Positions 52,435 through 60,502 of a stretch of DNA of 64,000 nucleotides are shown piece by piece (the first letter of the stretch is position 1; every line of letters begins with the position of its first letter). The translations under genes were made by a program, and so were the position numbers. The notes beneath the pieces are model-generated. The model saw nothing but the letters and a program-made list of their open reading frames with translations, searched no databases and was not told the origin of the DNA. The stretch spans positions 12,508-76,507 of the forward strand of contig DASUAL010000083.1 of the NCBI GenBank assembly GCA_035763805.1. Reading direction: 5' to 3'. Source of the DNA: DASUAL01 sp035763805. GTDB taxonomy: Bacteria; Gemmatimonadota; Gemmatimonadetes; Gemmatimonadales; GWC2-71-9.

Positions 52435-53287
52435 GCTCCGGAAGGTCCCGCCCGCGAAGTCGCGGCTGTCGTCCCTCACATGGGTCGCGAGCGCCGCGCT
52501 GCACGTTGCGCTCATTGCGCTGGTGGCGATCGTGTCGTGGCGCATCGACCGCGATCAGCGGCTCATCATCATCATCCCACCCGAGGCGCCCCAGGTCGCG
52601 CCGCTGCCCCCGTTCGGCGGCACCAAGCGCGGGCCGGGTCCGAGCGGCGGGCTGGGGCGGCCGGTCCCCGCCGCGTCCCCGCGGGATACGGTCGTCCCCG
52701 CGCCCGCCCCTCCGCTCGCAGAGTCGGACACGGCGCTCGCCGCGAGCTCACTGGCCGTCGGCCCGCACATCGTGAGCGCGCCGCAGGTCGGCGACGGGCG
52801 GCTCTGGGTGCTGCCACGGCCCGCGCTGCCGGGCGAGATCGCGGAAGCGCTGTACGGTGAGGAGGAACGCAAGGACACCGTCGCCGTGCAACGGTTGCGG
52901 GCGATGGTGGACTCGCTGAACGTGATCATCGACCAGGAACAGCGCGCGCGGCAACGGCCGACGTGGACCACCGAGGTGGCCGGGAAGGTTGTGGGCATCG
53001 ACTCGCAGTACATTCATGTCGCGGGCATCAAGATCCCCACCGCCGCGCTCGCGCTCCTGCCGATCCGGCTGCCCGAGGGCAACTACGACCAGCAGCGGCG
53101 TGCCCGCCACCTCGAGGACATGCGCCAGGACCTCATCCAGGCCGCGCGGCGCACCGCGACGTTGCAGCTGTTCCGGCAGTACGTGCGCGAGCTGCGGGAG
53201 CGGAAGCAGGCCGAACGCGACGCGGAGCAAAGGGCGCGGGGGGATACGACGGGAGCGCGGGTGGATACAGTAAGGGTGGTGCCGTGA
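52427..53287 (+). CDS. Single-pass membrane protein of unknown function
   Basis: About 286 residues. No ATG or GTG lies near the beginning; a CTG at 52427, preceded by AAAGG, overlaps the end of the aminotransferase gene and is the best start. A helix (VASAALHVALIALVAIVSW) is followed by a Pro/Ala-rich linker and a helical, charged C-terminal region (VQRLRAMVDSLNVIIDQEQR, RQYVRELRERKQAERDAEQR). The layout recalls a TonB-like spanner, but no TonB domain is seen. Confidence 0.55.
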   Translation: MFELRKVPPAKSRLSSLTWVASAALHVALIALVAIVSWRIDRDQRLIIIIPPEAPQVAPLPPFGGTKRGPGPSGGLGRPVPAASPRDTVVPAPAPPLAESDTALAASSLAVGPHIVSAPQVGDGRLWVLPRPALPGEIAEALYGEEERKDTVAVQRLRAMVDSLNVIIDQEQRARQRPTWTTEVAGKVVGIDSQYIHVAGIKIPTAALALLPIRLPEGNYDQQRRARHLEDMRQDLIQAARRTATLQLFRQYVRELRERKQAERDAEQRARGDTTGARVDTVRVVP

Positions 53288-53295
53288 TGGTGTAA

Positions 53296-53316
53296 CCCCG
53301 GGCCGCCGGCCCGGGG
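53296..53316. terminator. Strong hairpin between convergent genes
   Basis: A perfect 9-bp stem (CCCCGGGCC / GGCCCGGGG) with a 3-nt loop lies between the membrane-protein gene and gltX, adjacent to the gltX stop at 53317. There is no U-tract; it could serve both directions. Confidence 0.6.
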
Positions 53317-54618
53317 TCAGCCGCGCGAGACCGAGGCTCCCAGTGCCGCCTTCAGTCTGTTCAGCGCCGCTTCTTTGCCCACCACGTACAGCAGCTCGTT
53401 CACCGGCTCCGACACCGTCCCCCCGGTGAGCGCGATCCGGATCGGCTGGAAAATCTTGCCGGCGGCGACGCCGCGCTGCTCGGCGAGCGCGCGCAGCCGT
53501 TGCTCCAACGCTTCCGGGGTCCAGTCGCTGTCCCGCAGCGCCGCGAGGCTCGCCTCGAGCGCCGCCGCGTAGCCGGCCGGATTCTTCGCGATCTCCCGCT
53601 TCGCCTTGTCGTCGAACTCGACGAACCTCGCGTCGAGCCGTACCGCCACTTGCTTCGCCACGTCGAGCGTGGTGCGCGAGCGGGTCTTCACGGCGGCGAT
53701 CGCCTTGAGCACCGCGTCCTTCATGCCGTTCAGGCCGAGCTGCTCGAGCTGGGGTGCCACCAGCGGATAGAGCGCGTCCGCCGGCGCCATCGACAGGTAC
53801 TGGCCGTTCATCCACTCGAGCTTCGTCATGTCGAAGATGGCGCTCTTCTTCTGGATCCCGTCGAACGAGAAGAGCTGGATCATCTGTTCCATCGTCATGA
53901 TCTCGCGGTCGCCGCCGGGGCTCCAGCCGAGCAACGCCAGGAAGTTGCGCATCGCGGCGGGGAGGATGCCCATGTGCTGGTAGTCGCCGACCGCGGTGGC
54001 ACCATGCCGCTTCGAGAGCTTCTTGCCGTCCGGGCCGTTGATCATCGGCACGTGGCCGAACACGGGGAGCGGGGCGCCGAGGGCGCGGTACAGCGCGATC
54101 TGCTTGGGCGTGTTCGAGATGTGGTCGTCGCCGCGCAGCACGTGTGTGATCTTCATGTCGAGGTCGTCGACCACGACCGCGAAGTTGTAGATCGGCGTCC
54201 GGTCGGAGCGCAGGATGACGAAGTCCTTGATGTCTTCGCCCTGGAAGCTGATGCGGCCGTGCACCGCATCGTCCCACGCGATCTCCCCCGAGGGGAGGCG
54301 GAACCGGATCGCGCCGTCTTCCATGTACGCCTTGCCCTCGGCCAGCAGCTTATCCGCGACCTCCTGGTGGCGCTGCACCCGCGCGCCCTGGAACACGGGG
54401 TCCTCGTCCCAATCGAGGCCGAGCCAGGTGAGGCCGTCGAGGATCACGCGCGTGTGCTCCTCGGTCGAGCGCTGCTTGTCGGTGTCCTCGATGCGGAGCA
54501 GGAACTTCCCGCCGGTGCGGCGCGCGTACAGCCAGTTGAACAAGGCTGTGCGGGCGCCGCCCACGTGCAGGTAGCCCGTCGGGGAGGGAGCGAAGCGAAC
54601 GCGGACGGTGTCGGTCAC
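53317..54618 (-). CDS. gltX: Glutamyl-tRNA synthetase
   Basis: 433 residues from a GTG at 54618. It charges tRNA-Glu. The HIGH-type motif FAPSPTGYLHVGGARTALFN and KMSKS-type KKLSKRHGATAV are intact. The C-terminal anticodon-binding domain is short, so the protein is smaller than the usual about 470 residues. Whether it is discriminating or also charges tRNA-Gln cannot be told here; no gat genes are in the window. Confidence 0.96.
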   Translation of the reverse strand: MTDTVRVRFAPSPTGYLHVGGARTALFNWLYARRTGGKFLLRIEDTDKQRSTEEHTRVILDGLTWLGLDWDEDPVFQGARVQRHQEVADKLLAEGKAYMEDGAIRFRLPSGEIAWDDAVHGRISFQGEDIKDFVILRSDRTPIYNFAVVVDDLDMKITHVLRGDDHISNTPKQIALYRALGAPLPVFGHVPMINGPDGKKLSKRHGATAVGDYQHMGILPAAMRNFLALLGWSPGGDREIMTMEQMIQLFSFDGIQKKSAIFDMTKLEWMNGQYLSMAPADALYPLVAPQLEQLGLNGMKDAVLKAIAAVKTRSRTTLDVAKQVAVRLDARFVEFDDKAKREIAKNPAGYAAALEASLAALRDSDWTPEALEQRLRALAEQRGVAAGKIFQPIRIALTGGTVSEPVNELLYVVGKEAALNRLKAALGASVSRG

Positions 54619-54637
54619 GAAATGTCGGAAACCGCAG

Positions 54638-54698
54638 AATGTCGAATGTCCAATGTCGAATTTCGAACTTTATCATTCGACATTCCACATTGGACATT
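54638..54698. repeat. Inverted pair of heptamer tracts upstream of gltX
   Basis: Left tract: AATGTCG, AATGTCC, AATGTCG, AATTTCG. Right tract (54674-54698), read on the minus strand: AATGTCC, AATGTGG, AATGTCG. Together they form a potential long hairpin in the space between tRNA-Ser and gltX. The word is AT-rich compared with its surroundings. Confidence 0.75.
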
Positions 54699-54708
54699 TG
54701 CTTTTCTA

Positions 54709-54799
54709 CGGAGAGGGGGGGATTCGAACCCCCGATAAGGCTTTTAGGCCCTATAACGGTTTAGCAAACCGCCGCCTTCAGCCACTCGGCCACCTCTCC
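54709..54799 (-). tRNA. tRNA-Ser (anticodon GCU)
   Basis: 91 nt on the minus strand. Acceptor stem GGAGAGG/CCTCTCC, discriminator G, anticodon loop TTGCTAA (anticodon GCT), a long variable arm (TATAGGGCCTAAAAGCCTTA) and the T-arm GGGGGTTCGAATCCCCC identify a class-II serine tRNA. The 3' CCA is not encoded. Confidence 0.94.
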
Positions 54800-54884
54800 A
54801 ACGTACTGCTTCACTGCAAGTTACGCGGTCGGGGCACCCCGCCGGAAGCGGCCTTGGTCACACGTTTGGACACATGACCTCGGG

Positions 54885-55212
54885 TTGGCGCGTGACCGGC
54901 TTCACGTGGCGCGGAACGTACGCGCCCCCCGACGCATGGGCAAGGCTGTACGACGTATTCCCACGCCGGGCCACGTCTCCTTCTTTCGAAAGAGCGACCA
55001 CATCCTGATCACAGGCGACGCAGTGGTGAACCTGAAGCTCAACTCCTTGTCCGGTTTCGTGTGGCAGAAGCAAGGCCTCTCGGGACCACCGTGGTACACA
55101 ACTCGAGCCGAGTGTCTTGGCGGTCGGCCACGGAATGCCCCCGACCGGAGCCGAAACGGCAGTTTCTTTGCGCGCCTTTGCCGATCCCTTCGTCGGCACA
55201 AGAGCCGCCTAA
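54885..55212 (+). pseudogene. Metallo-beta-lactamase-fold hydrolase, frameshifted fragment
   Basis: Two pieces of an MBL-fold C-terminal half lie in different frames: PTPGHVSFFRKSDHILITGD with GLSGPPWYTT, and then VLAVGHGMPPTGAETAVSLR with AFADPFVGTRAA and a stop at 55210-55212. The N-terminal half with the HxHxDH motif is missing. A decayed gene in an area of similar remnants. Confidence 0.75.
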
Positions 55213-55221
55213 CACCATTAA

Positions 55222-55380
55222 GAAGTGCGCCGTCAAGAGGGCGCCGCTGAGTTGCAGCGCCAGCTCAAAGATCGTGGCCTAAACATGATTTCAGAAGCAG
55301 ACGAAAGCTCTACTGGCCCGGCTAGCTTTATGATTTTTGATCCAGATGGAAACACGATTCTGGTAGATCAACACGTATAG
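55222..55380 (+). pseudogene. VOC (glyoxalase/bleomycin-resistance fold) C-terminal remnant
   Basis: In one frame: ELQRQLKDRGLNMISEADES, then TGPASFMIFDPDGNTILVDQ and HV, stop at 55378. This is the C-terminal half of a VOC-family domain. No start or N-terminal half is present; a TAA precedes it at 55219. Confidence 0.75.
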
Positions 55381-55385
55381 GCAAT

Positions 55386-55673
55386 GTGGCAGTTGGAGGT
55401 TCTGTTTGCGAACAGCGACGCATAACAACCGTCTGGCTGCAATCACCACGGACATCCAGATCGATCGGCTGGGTCGGTGTCGCCACTGCGGCGTCCGGTC
55501 TCGTAGGCATGTTCCGCAACGTCACCGGCGCCGTGGCTCTGATCGCGGCCCTGAATAACTACCTGCTCCCCGCCTTCATGATCATTCTTGGTATCGCGCT
55601 CGTGCGGTGGCCGACGGTCGAGGCTGCAGCGGCGGTCACACACCTGCCAGGAATCGCTCCACGCGAGCCATGA
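55386..55673 (+). pseudogene. Membrane-protein C-terminal fragment
   Basis: An open frame of 95 codons in which only WVGVATAASGLVGMF and NNYLLPAFMIILGIALVRW look like membrane helices. The first part is not protein-like. Probably the tail of an integral membrane protein cut by deletion. It overlaps the end of the DUF1203 gene on the other strand. Confidence 0.4.
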
Positions 55674-56109
55674 AGCACCCAGCTTCGCCGTTTCGGATGT
55701 GCACGTAATCCGCTCCAGCTTGGAACACCCGCTCGACGAGCTCTTCGGCCACTCGGGCTCCGACTCGCTCCTGCGCCACCAGTCTTCCACCCATCTCGTA
55801 ACCTTCGAGTACCAACGGCAGTGTCCGGAAGTCCGGTGGCAACTCGGCAGCATCGTACCGCCGACACGGCTCCGCGTGGATAAACACCGGACCAGGGGCT
55901 GGCAGGCCATCAGGCTCGCTGAACGGCTGGTACGTAAACAGAATCCGGTCCTCCCTCCCGATCTGGAATGTCCGCAGGCACAGGCGGCACGGGCCGTACC
56001 CACGAGCCACCTCGCGGTGAGCAGGGTGCCCATACTGTGGTGCTAGCATGGTTCGCCGGACCTCGGTCGCCACTGTCTCGGGAATGCCCAAAAAGCGGAA
56101 CACGGCCAT
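55636..56109 (-). CDS. DUF1203 protein
   Basis: 157 residues from an ATG at 56109, with GGGAG 7 nt upstream. FRFLGIPETVATEVRRTML, GYGPCRLCLRTFQIGREDRI, GPVFIHAEPCRRYD and YVHIRNGEAGCFMARVERF match DUF1203, a short family of unknown role with conserved Cys and His. It appears intact, unlike most neighbours. Confidence 0.8.
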   Translation of the reverse strand: MAVFRFLGIPETVATEVRRTMLAPQYGHPAHREVARGYGPCRLCLRTFQIGREDRILFTYQPFSEPDGLPAPGPVFIHAEPCRRYDAAELPPDFRTLPLVLEGYEMGGRLVAQERVGARVAEELVERVFQAGADYVHIRNGEAGCFMARVERFLAGV

Positions 56110-56195
56110 CGCTTCTCCCAAAAGGGTGATGAGAGAATCGTACGGCCAAGCCGCTGTGCCCGCTATCCGATTCTGCCCGCCGAACTGACGCCGCT

Positions 56196-56336
56196 GTCTA
56201 ACAAGGGCATTAACGTAGCGGGCGCGCCCAGGTAGGGTAGACTTGCATTTGTGCACTTCGTGCCTTCCCGTAACTGATCCAGCATCCGCTGCGTCCGCGC
56301 GCCTTGCGCCCGCAGCTTAAGCGCGGTCCGTTAGGC
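56196..56336. other. attC-like recombination site (imperfect inverted repeat)
   Basis: 141 nt bounded by GTCTAAC (R''-type, RYYYAAC) and GTTAGGC (R'-type, GTTRRRY), which pair with one G-T wobble. Just inside, the left arm ATTAACGTAGCGGGCGC pairs with the right arm GCGCCCGCAGCTTAAG, sharing TTAA and an 8-bp GC block, with unpaired extra bases between, as attC L boxes have. The length is within the attC range. No integrase gene is in the window. A gene with AGGAGGT starts 23 nt downstream, as in a cassette. Confidence 0.5.
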
Positions 56337-56358
56337 AGCGACATCCAGGAGGTCCACG

Positions 56359-56711
56359 ATGCTCGATCAACTGCTAGGGACTCCGGCCGTCCCACGCGAT
56401 CTTGTAGGAGGCGCGTGGCGCCTCTGGTTGGCGGCGGCAGGTGAAATGCTGCTTGGTAGGCAGCAGAACACAAACGTCATGACCACGAGCGTTGCGAAGC
56501 CCGCTAAGGTGGCGATCATCGGCGCAAGCGGAACCTATGGCCAGGGGATCCTCGCTCGGGCCGAGGAGATCGGTGTCGAGGCGGTGGTGATCACGCGGTC
56601 GCGCACAAGTTCAAAGACGTGAAGCCGACGACTACGGTGGTCGAGGCGCAGCTGGATGAAGAGGAGGAGTTGAAGGAGGCGCTTACGGGCTGCGATGGCG
56701 TCATCTCGGCG
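56359..56711 (+). pseudogene. NAD(P)-binding Rossmann protein, frameshifted and truncated
   Basis: An ATG at 56359 with AGGAGGT upstream leads to a short unrecognised leader, then (from the ATG at 56479) KVAIIGASGTYGQGILARAE and VEAVVITRS. The frame breaks near 56600 and resumes as HKFKDVKPTTTVVEAQLDEE and LTGCDGVISA, then stops matching. This is the N-terminal third of an atypical SDR/NmrA-like protein; the rest is lost. Confidence 0.7.
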
Positions 56712-56836
56712 CGCTGGCCGTGCTCGTCACCATGTTGTACTGGCTGTGGCGCGTCCGCATCAGGCGGGCATATCGGGGAATCGTTGGCGTCACTGCAGCT
56801 GAGGCCGTGGGCGTGCGCATCCCGGAGCACACATGA
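56711..56836 (+). pseudogene. C-terminal remnant of a small membrane protein
   Basis: A 41-codon open stretch (ALAVLVTMLYWLWRVRIRRA, YRGIVGVTAAEAVGVRIPEHT) ending at a TGA that overlaps the next ATG (ATGA). It directly abuts the truncated Rossmann gene in a different frame. Probably the end of a membrane protein that was once coupled to the DUF4386 gene. Confidence 0.4.
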
Positions 56837-57839
56837 CTCGCCCGATGAACGCAAGAGTCGCCGGCTTCACGTACCTCTTCTATCGCGGTCGGCATCGCCG
56901 CAATGTTCGTGGCCAACGGCGCGACCAGCGGTGAGGGGACTGCCGCGAAGCTCGCGAGCATCGCCCAGTCCGCGGCGCAGGTGCGTATCAACGTCGTGCT
57001 CGGCCTGCTCACATGCTTCACGGCCCTGGTGCTGGCTGTAGCGCTGTACGGGATCACGCGCGGCGATCAGGAGCTCGCGGTGCTGGCCCTCGCTTGTCGC
57101 GTCGCCCTCGTGTTCGAAGTGGCGCTCGCGTTCTGGCTGCTCATCAAGGGCGTCGCCACGCCGGCGACGCGAGGAGCATTTCCGGAGACGACATGGCCCT
57201 TCAACGTCATGTATATCCCGCGCCGCTTCATCGTACCGGGGGATGCAACAGCGACAGCGGCCAACATCACCGGCGCCGAGCTCACTTACCGCATTGGCAT
57301 TTTCAGTGGGCTCGTCGCGGACATCCTCTTCATCTACCTGGTCCTGACGCTGTATCAGCTGTTCAAGGACGTCGACAGGAAGCAGGCCAGGCTCATAGTG
57401 ATGTTGGTGTTAGTCGGGGTCACCGTCGGCCTCGTCAACCTCCTCAATCAGATCGCGCCGGTGATACTCCTGAGTAGCGCCGATTTTCCTGTCGGTGTTC
57501 ACCAAGCCGCAACTGGACGCTCTTGCGATGGGCTTTCTCAGATTGCGCAGCAGTGGAAGTAACCTTGCCGCGGTATTCTGGGGACTTTGGCTCTTTCCCT
57601 TCGGCATCCTTGTCATCAAATCCGGCTTCTTTCCCAGGGTTTTGGGAGTCCTGCTGTTCGTTGCGGGCGTCGGCTATCTGACGTTCAGCTTTACAGCCCT
57701 CGTCTTCCCCGATTACAGGCAGGTTGTTTCCCAGTTCACCATGCCGCTCTACTTCGGGGAGCTGGCGATCATGATCTGGCTTCTCGTGAAGGGAGCGAAG
57801 GTGCAACCACCAGATGTTCGGCCTGCCTATGTGAGCTGA
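56833..57839 (+). pseudogene. DUF4386 membrane protein with two frameshifts
   Basis: Reading across frames gives MNARVAGFTYLFY, AVGIAAMFVANGATSGEG, a long middle region with several helices (LGLLTCFTALVLAVALYGI) and LAAVFWGLWLFPFGILVIK to the end at 57839. One base is missing near 56882 and one extra T occurs near 57486 (GATTTTCCTG). Otherwise the DUF4386 family length and helices are kept. Either recent pseudogenisation or assembly errors. Confidence 0.75.
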
Positions 57840-57845
57840 GACAGA

Positions 57846-58170
57846 TGATTCGCCGCGACCCTGCTTGCGGCGAGCGTCATCGCGCTCGTGCCCATCGGCA
57901 CCGTCGCGCGCGACGGCATCACGCACTACGATCTCTCCGGTCGGGACACGGGGCGCACCATCGTCCTCCTCTCCGGCGCGACGGTTCCCTTCTGCATATG
58001 GGACCCGAGATATGGGACCCGACGCGCGATGCCCTGGCCGCCAACGGCTTCCGCGTGCTGCGCTATGACTATTTCGGGCGCGGCTTCTCCGACCGGCCGA
58101 AGCAGCGCTATGATCTGGCAACCTACGACCGTCAGCTGACCGAGCTGCTCGACACGCTCGACATTCTCAG
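57846..58170 (+). pseudogene. Alpha/beta-hydrolase N-terminal fragment with 14-nt duplication
   Basis: TLLAASVIALVPIGTVARDG, GITHYDLSGRDTGRTIVLLS and GATVPFCIWDP, followed in another frame by TRDALAANGFRVLRYDYFGR and GFSDRPKQRYDLATYDRQLT. The frame change is explained by a 14-nt tandem duplication at 57996-58023. The gene ends abruptly at the ribosome site of the next gene, so the catalytic nucleophile region is gone. Confidence 0.8.
57996..58023. repeat. 14-nt tandem duplication
   Basis: ATATGGGACCCGAG is followed directly by ATATGGGACCCGAC (13 of 14 matching). Removing one copy restores the reading frame IWDPTRDALAANGF of the hydrolase. Confidence 0.85.
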
Positions 58171-58178
58171 GAGGGGAT

Positions 58179-59030
58179 ATGCGGCGAACGATGTTGTTAA
58201 CCGCGGCCGGAATCGTCTTCACATCTTGCTCCGGTCACGCGCAGATGGTGAACATTTGGCCCGGCGTCGCCCCGGGTTCCGAGACTTGGACCCAGAAGGA
58301 AAGGACGGTGGAGAACACTCCACTCGGAACCGTGGTCTTCAACATCGTAACGCCGACGTTGACGGCGTACCTTCCGGAGCGAACGAGGGCCACGGGAACT
58401 GGCGTCATCGTCGCGCCGGGCGGTGCTTTCGTCGCGCTGGCCATCGATTTGGAAGGCCACAACGTCGCGCGCTGGCTTCAGGAAAGAGGCATTGCCGCCT
58501 TCGTGCTCAAATATCGGATCATAGAAAAGCGTCAGGAAGGCATTCCGACGATGAACATGGACACGGCTGGTCGATATGGGATCGCCGACGGAATTCAGGC
58601 CATCAAAGTGGTGCGACAGCACGCAGCGGAGTGGGGCCTCTCGCCCGACAGGGTCGGATTCCTGGGCTTCTCGGCCGGGGCCATGGTCACCAGCGGAACC
58701 CTGCTCCAGGAAGACGCCGCGGCGCGTCCGAACTTCGCCGCCCTGATCTATGGTGGTCCGTTCGGCGCGATGCCGACCATCCCGGCGAAGCTGCCGCCCA
58801 TGTTTCTCGCGTGGGCGCAGGACGACGCCGTAGCGCTCGACCCCGTGGTCAGGTTTCATGACACGCTAACATCAGCGGGCTACAAACCCGAGGTCCACAT
58901 TTTCAGCGCCGGCGGCCATGGCTTCGGCATGCGAAAGCAGGGCACGAGCAGCGACCACTGGATCGATGCATTCTATCACTGGTTGGAAGCCCAGGGATTG
59001 ACCAGACCGGAACGAAGACCCGATCGCTGA
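58179..59030 (+). CDS. Exported alpha/beta hydrolase (esterase/xylan-esterase-like)
   Basis: 283 residues from an ATG at 58179 with AGGAGGGG just upstream. A signal peptide or lipoprotein leader (LLTAAGIVFTSCSGHAQ) precedes the domain. GVIVAPGGAFVALAIDLEGH, the nucleophile elbow GFLGFSAGAMVTSG (Ser), and the C-terminal VHIFSAGGHGFGM (His) give an intact triad pattern. Intact among damaged neighbours. Confidence 0.85.
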   Translation: MRRTMLLTAAGIVFTSCSGHAQMVNIWPGVAPGSETWTQKERTVENTPLGTVVFNIVTPTLTAYLPERTRATGTGVIVAPGGAFVALAIDLEGHNVARWLQERGIAAFVLKYRIIEKRQEGIPTMNMDTAGRYGIADGIQAIKVVRQHAAEWGLSPDRVGFLGFSAGAMVTSGTLLQEDAAARPNFAALIYGGPFGAMPTIPAKLPPMFLAWAQDDAVALDPVVRFHDTLTSAGYKPEVHIFSAGGHGFGMRKQGTSSDHWIDAFYHWLEAQGLTRPERRPDR

Positions 59031-59243
59031 TGAGCTCGCAGCTGCAGTCGCTTCTGTGGCGCCGCAGCCAGCACGTGCATGCGTTCGACGCCCGCGAATG
59101 TGGCTCGTTCCGGATCTCGCTCACCAGCGACGAGCAGACCGGGACCGGCAAGACGACCGCGCACACCGACACGTACCACGGCCGCTTCGTGAAGCTCGTG
59201 ACGAACCAGCAGGTTGTCGGGGTGGTCGAGTTCGAGACGACAG
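59030..59243 (+). pseudogene. SRPBCC (AHSA1-like) fragment
   Basis: In frame with an ATG at 59030: HVHAFDARECGSFRISLTSD, TGKTTAHTDTYHGRFVKLV and QVVGVVEFETTD match the middle of an AHSA1/START-like domain. Both ends of the family are missing. Confidence 0.65.
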
Positions 59244-59254
59244 ATCGATCTCCC

Positions 59255-59415
59255 CCACGGGCCCGACAGCCCCGTGGCTCGCGTGCACGACCTCGACGGC
59301 CTTTATCCTCCTGCTGGGCGTCGGCCACGACGCCAACACCACCGTGGATCTCGCTGAATACCTCGCGGGCGTTCGCTACCGGCGCCCAACACGAACGAGA
59401 CAGCCTTTCTGCACC
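59255..59415 (+). pseudogene. AAC(3)-like aminoglycoside acetyltransferase fragment
   Basis: GPDSPVARVHDLDG in one frame continues as FILLLGVGHDANTTVDLAEY and LAGVRYRRP in another. These are C-terminal signatures of the AAC(3)/YokD family. About 50 residues remain; no function is expected. Confidence 0.6.
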
Positions 59416-59609
59416 CGTATGGCGTTGACGCCGAATGCGACGAGGCGCGGAATAGCTTGGCGGCGATCGCCTGAGCCCGCGTTGCGCGGGGCACGGTCGC
59501 CGTTAGCGCGGGCGGCGCGTACATTATGCCCCCTTCAGCGCGCGCCCCCGTGGGTGCGTGCGCCAGGCACCGGCCTCTCCGTCCGGCTCCGTCCGCGAGG
59601 ATGCCCCAT

Positions 59610-60104
59610 ATGATTGTCGGCAGCACGACGTTCACCCTGATCCACGTGGTCTTGAGTCTGATTGGCATCGTCACGGGCCTGGTCGTCGCGGGAGGGTTCG
59701 TCGCCGGGAGACGGCTCGATCGCTGGGCCGTCGTATTCCTTGTCGCGACCGTCGCGACGAGCGCCACCGGTTTCGGCTTTCCCTTCATCCCCTTCCTGCC
59801 GTCCCACGCTGTGGGGATCGTGTCGCTGGTGGTCCTGGCGGTCGTGATCGTCGCGCACTACGTCAAACACTTCGCTGGTGCGTGGCGCCGGATCTACGCG
59901 GTCGGCGTCGTGCTCGCCACGTACCTCAACGCCTTCGTCCTGGTCGCGCAGCTGTTCCGGAGGCTTCCGGCATTGATCGTTGCTGCGCCGACCCAGTCCG
60001 AGCCGCCGTTTGTGATCACGCAGGGCCTCGTACTGGCGCTCTTCGTTTGGCTGGCGGTTGCCGCGGACAGGGGGTTTCGCGCCGCGCCGGCCGGCACGGC
60101 CTGA
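59610..60104 (+). CDS. Four- or five-helix membrane protein
   Basis: 164 residues from an ATG at 59610 with GAGG 9 nt upstream. Helices: LIHVVLSLIGIVTGLVVAGG, WAVVFLVATVATSATGFGFP, VGIVSLVVLAVVIVAHYVKH, IYAVGVVLATYLNAFVLVAQ, ITQGLVLALFVWLAVAADRG. Family not recognised. Function unknown. Confidence 0.65.
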   Translation: MIVGSTTFTLIHVVLSLIGIVTGLVVAGGFVAGRRLDRWAVVFLVATVATSATGFGFPFIPFLPSHAVGIVSLVVLAVVIVAHYVKHFAGAWRRIYAVGVVLATYLNAFVLVAQLFRRLPALIVAAPTQSEPPFVITQGLVLALFVWLAVAADRGFRAAPAGTA

Positions 60105-60502
60105 AGGCGGCGCCTTGGCCGGTTCGTCCCCGAGGGTCCTGCGCCACGGCGGTATCCCTGATGCCCCTAGGACGTTTTGCGTTGCTCGCGCCTGAGCGGC
60201 ATGACGTTAGGCGCACGCTGCAAGGTGTGGCGCAGACGCACCACTGCGCCGCAATGCACGCGCGCTGCCGCAGTCTACGCGGGCTACGGGGACGGGCCCG
60301 CTGTGCACGTGCCGCCGGACCTCGCGGCGCGGTGACGCCGCGGCGAGAGAGGCGAGGGCGCGTCATCACATCTGAGGTTGACGACGTGTCGCAAAGGTCG
60401 TAAGTCTCGGGCGAGGCGAACTGCACGGTGTGAGGCAAGTTGCCCTAGGTCAACGGACTGCCTCTGAATAGCGTGGCATCGGCCTTGCGAGGATAGTGGC
60501 CC
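60105..60502. other. Intergenic region with one hairpin
   Basis: 398 nt without a credible gene. A hairpin with arms GCGCCT and AGGCGC (60188-60214) is the only clear structure and may be a terminator for the preceding gene. The end of the region should hold the promoter for the gene at 60503; only a weak GAGG ribosome site about 10 nt before the ATG was seen. Confidence 0.5.

Noticed and set aside
20482..54698. Repeat tracts considered as CRISPR arrays
   Set aside because: Units are 7-10 nt with no spacers and no cas genes nearby.
59469..60214. Hairpins near 59475-59505 and 60188-60214 (GCCTGA ... GTTAG patterns) considered as further attC sites
   Set aside because: They lack an RYYYAAC box and are too short or lack paired inner boxes. 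Simple hairpins are enough.
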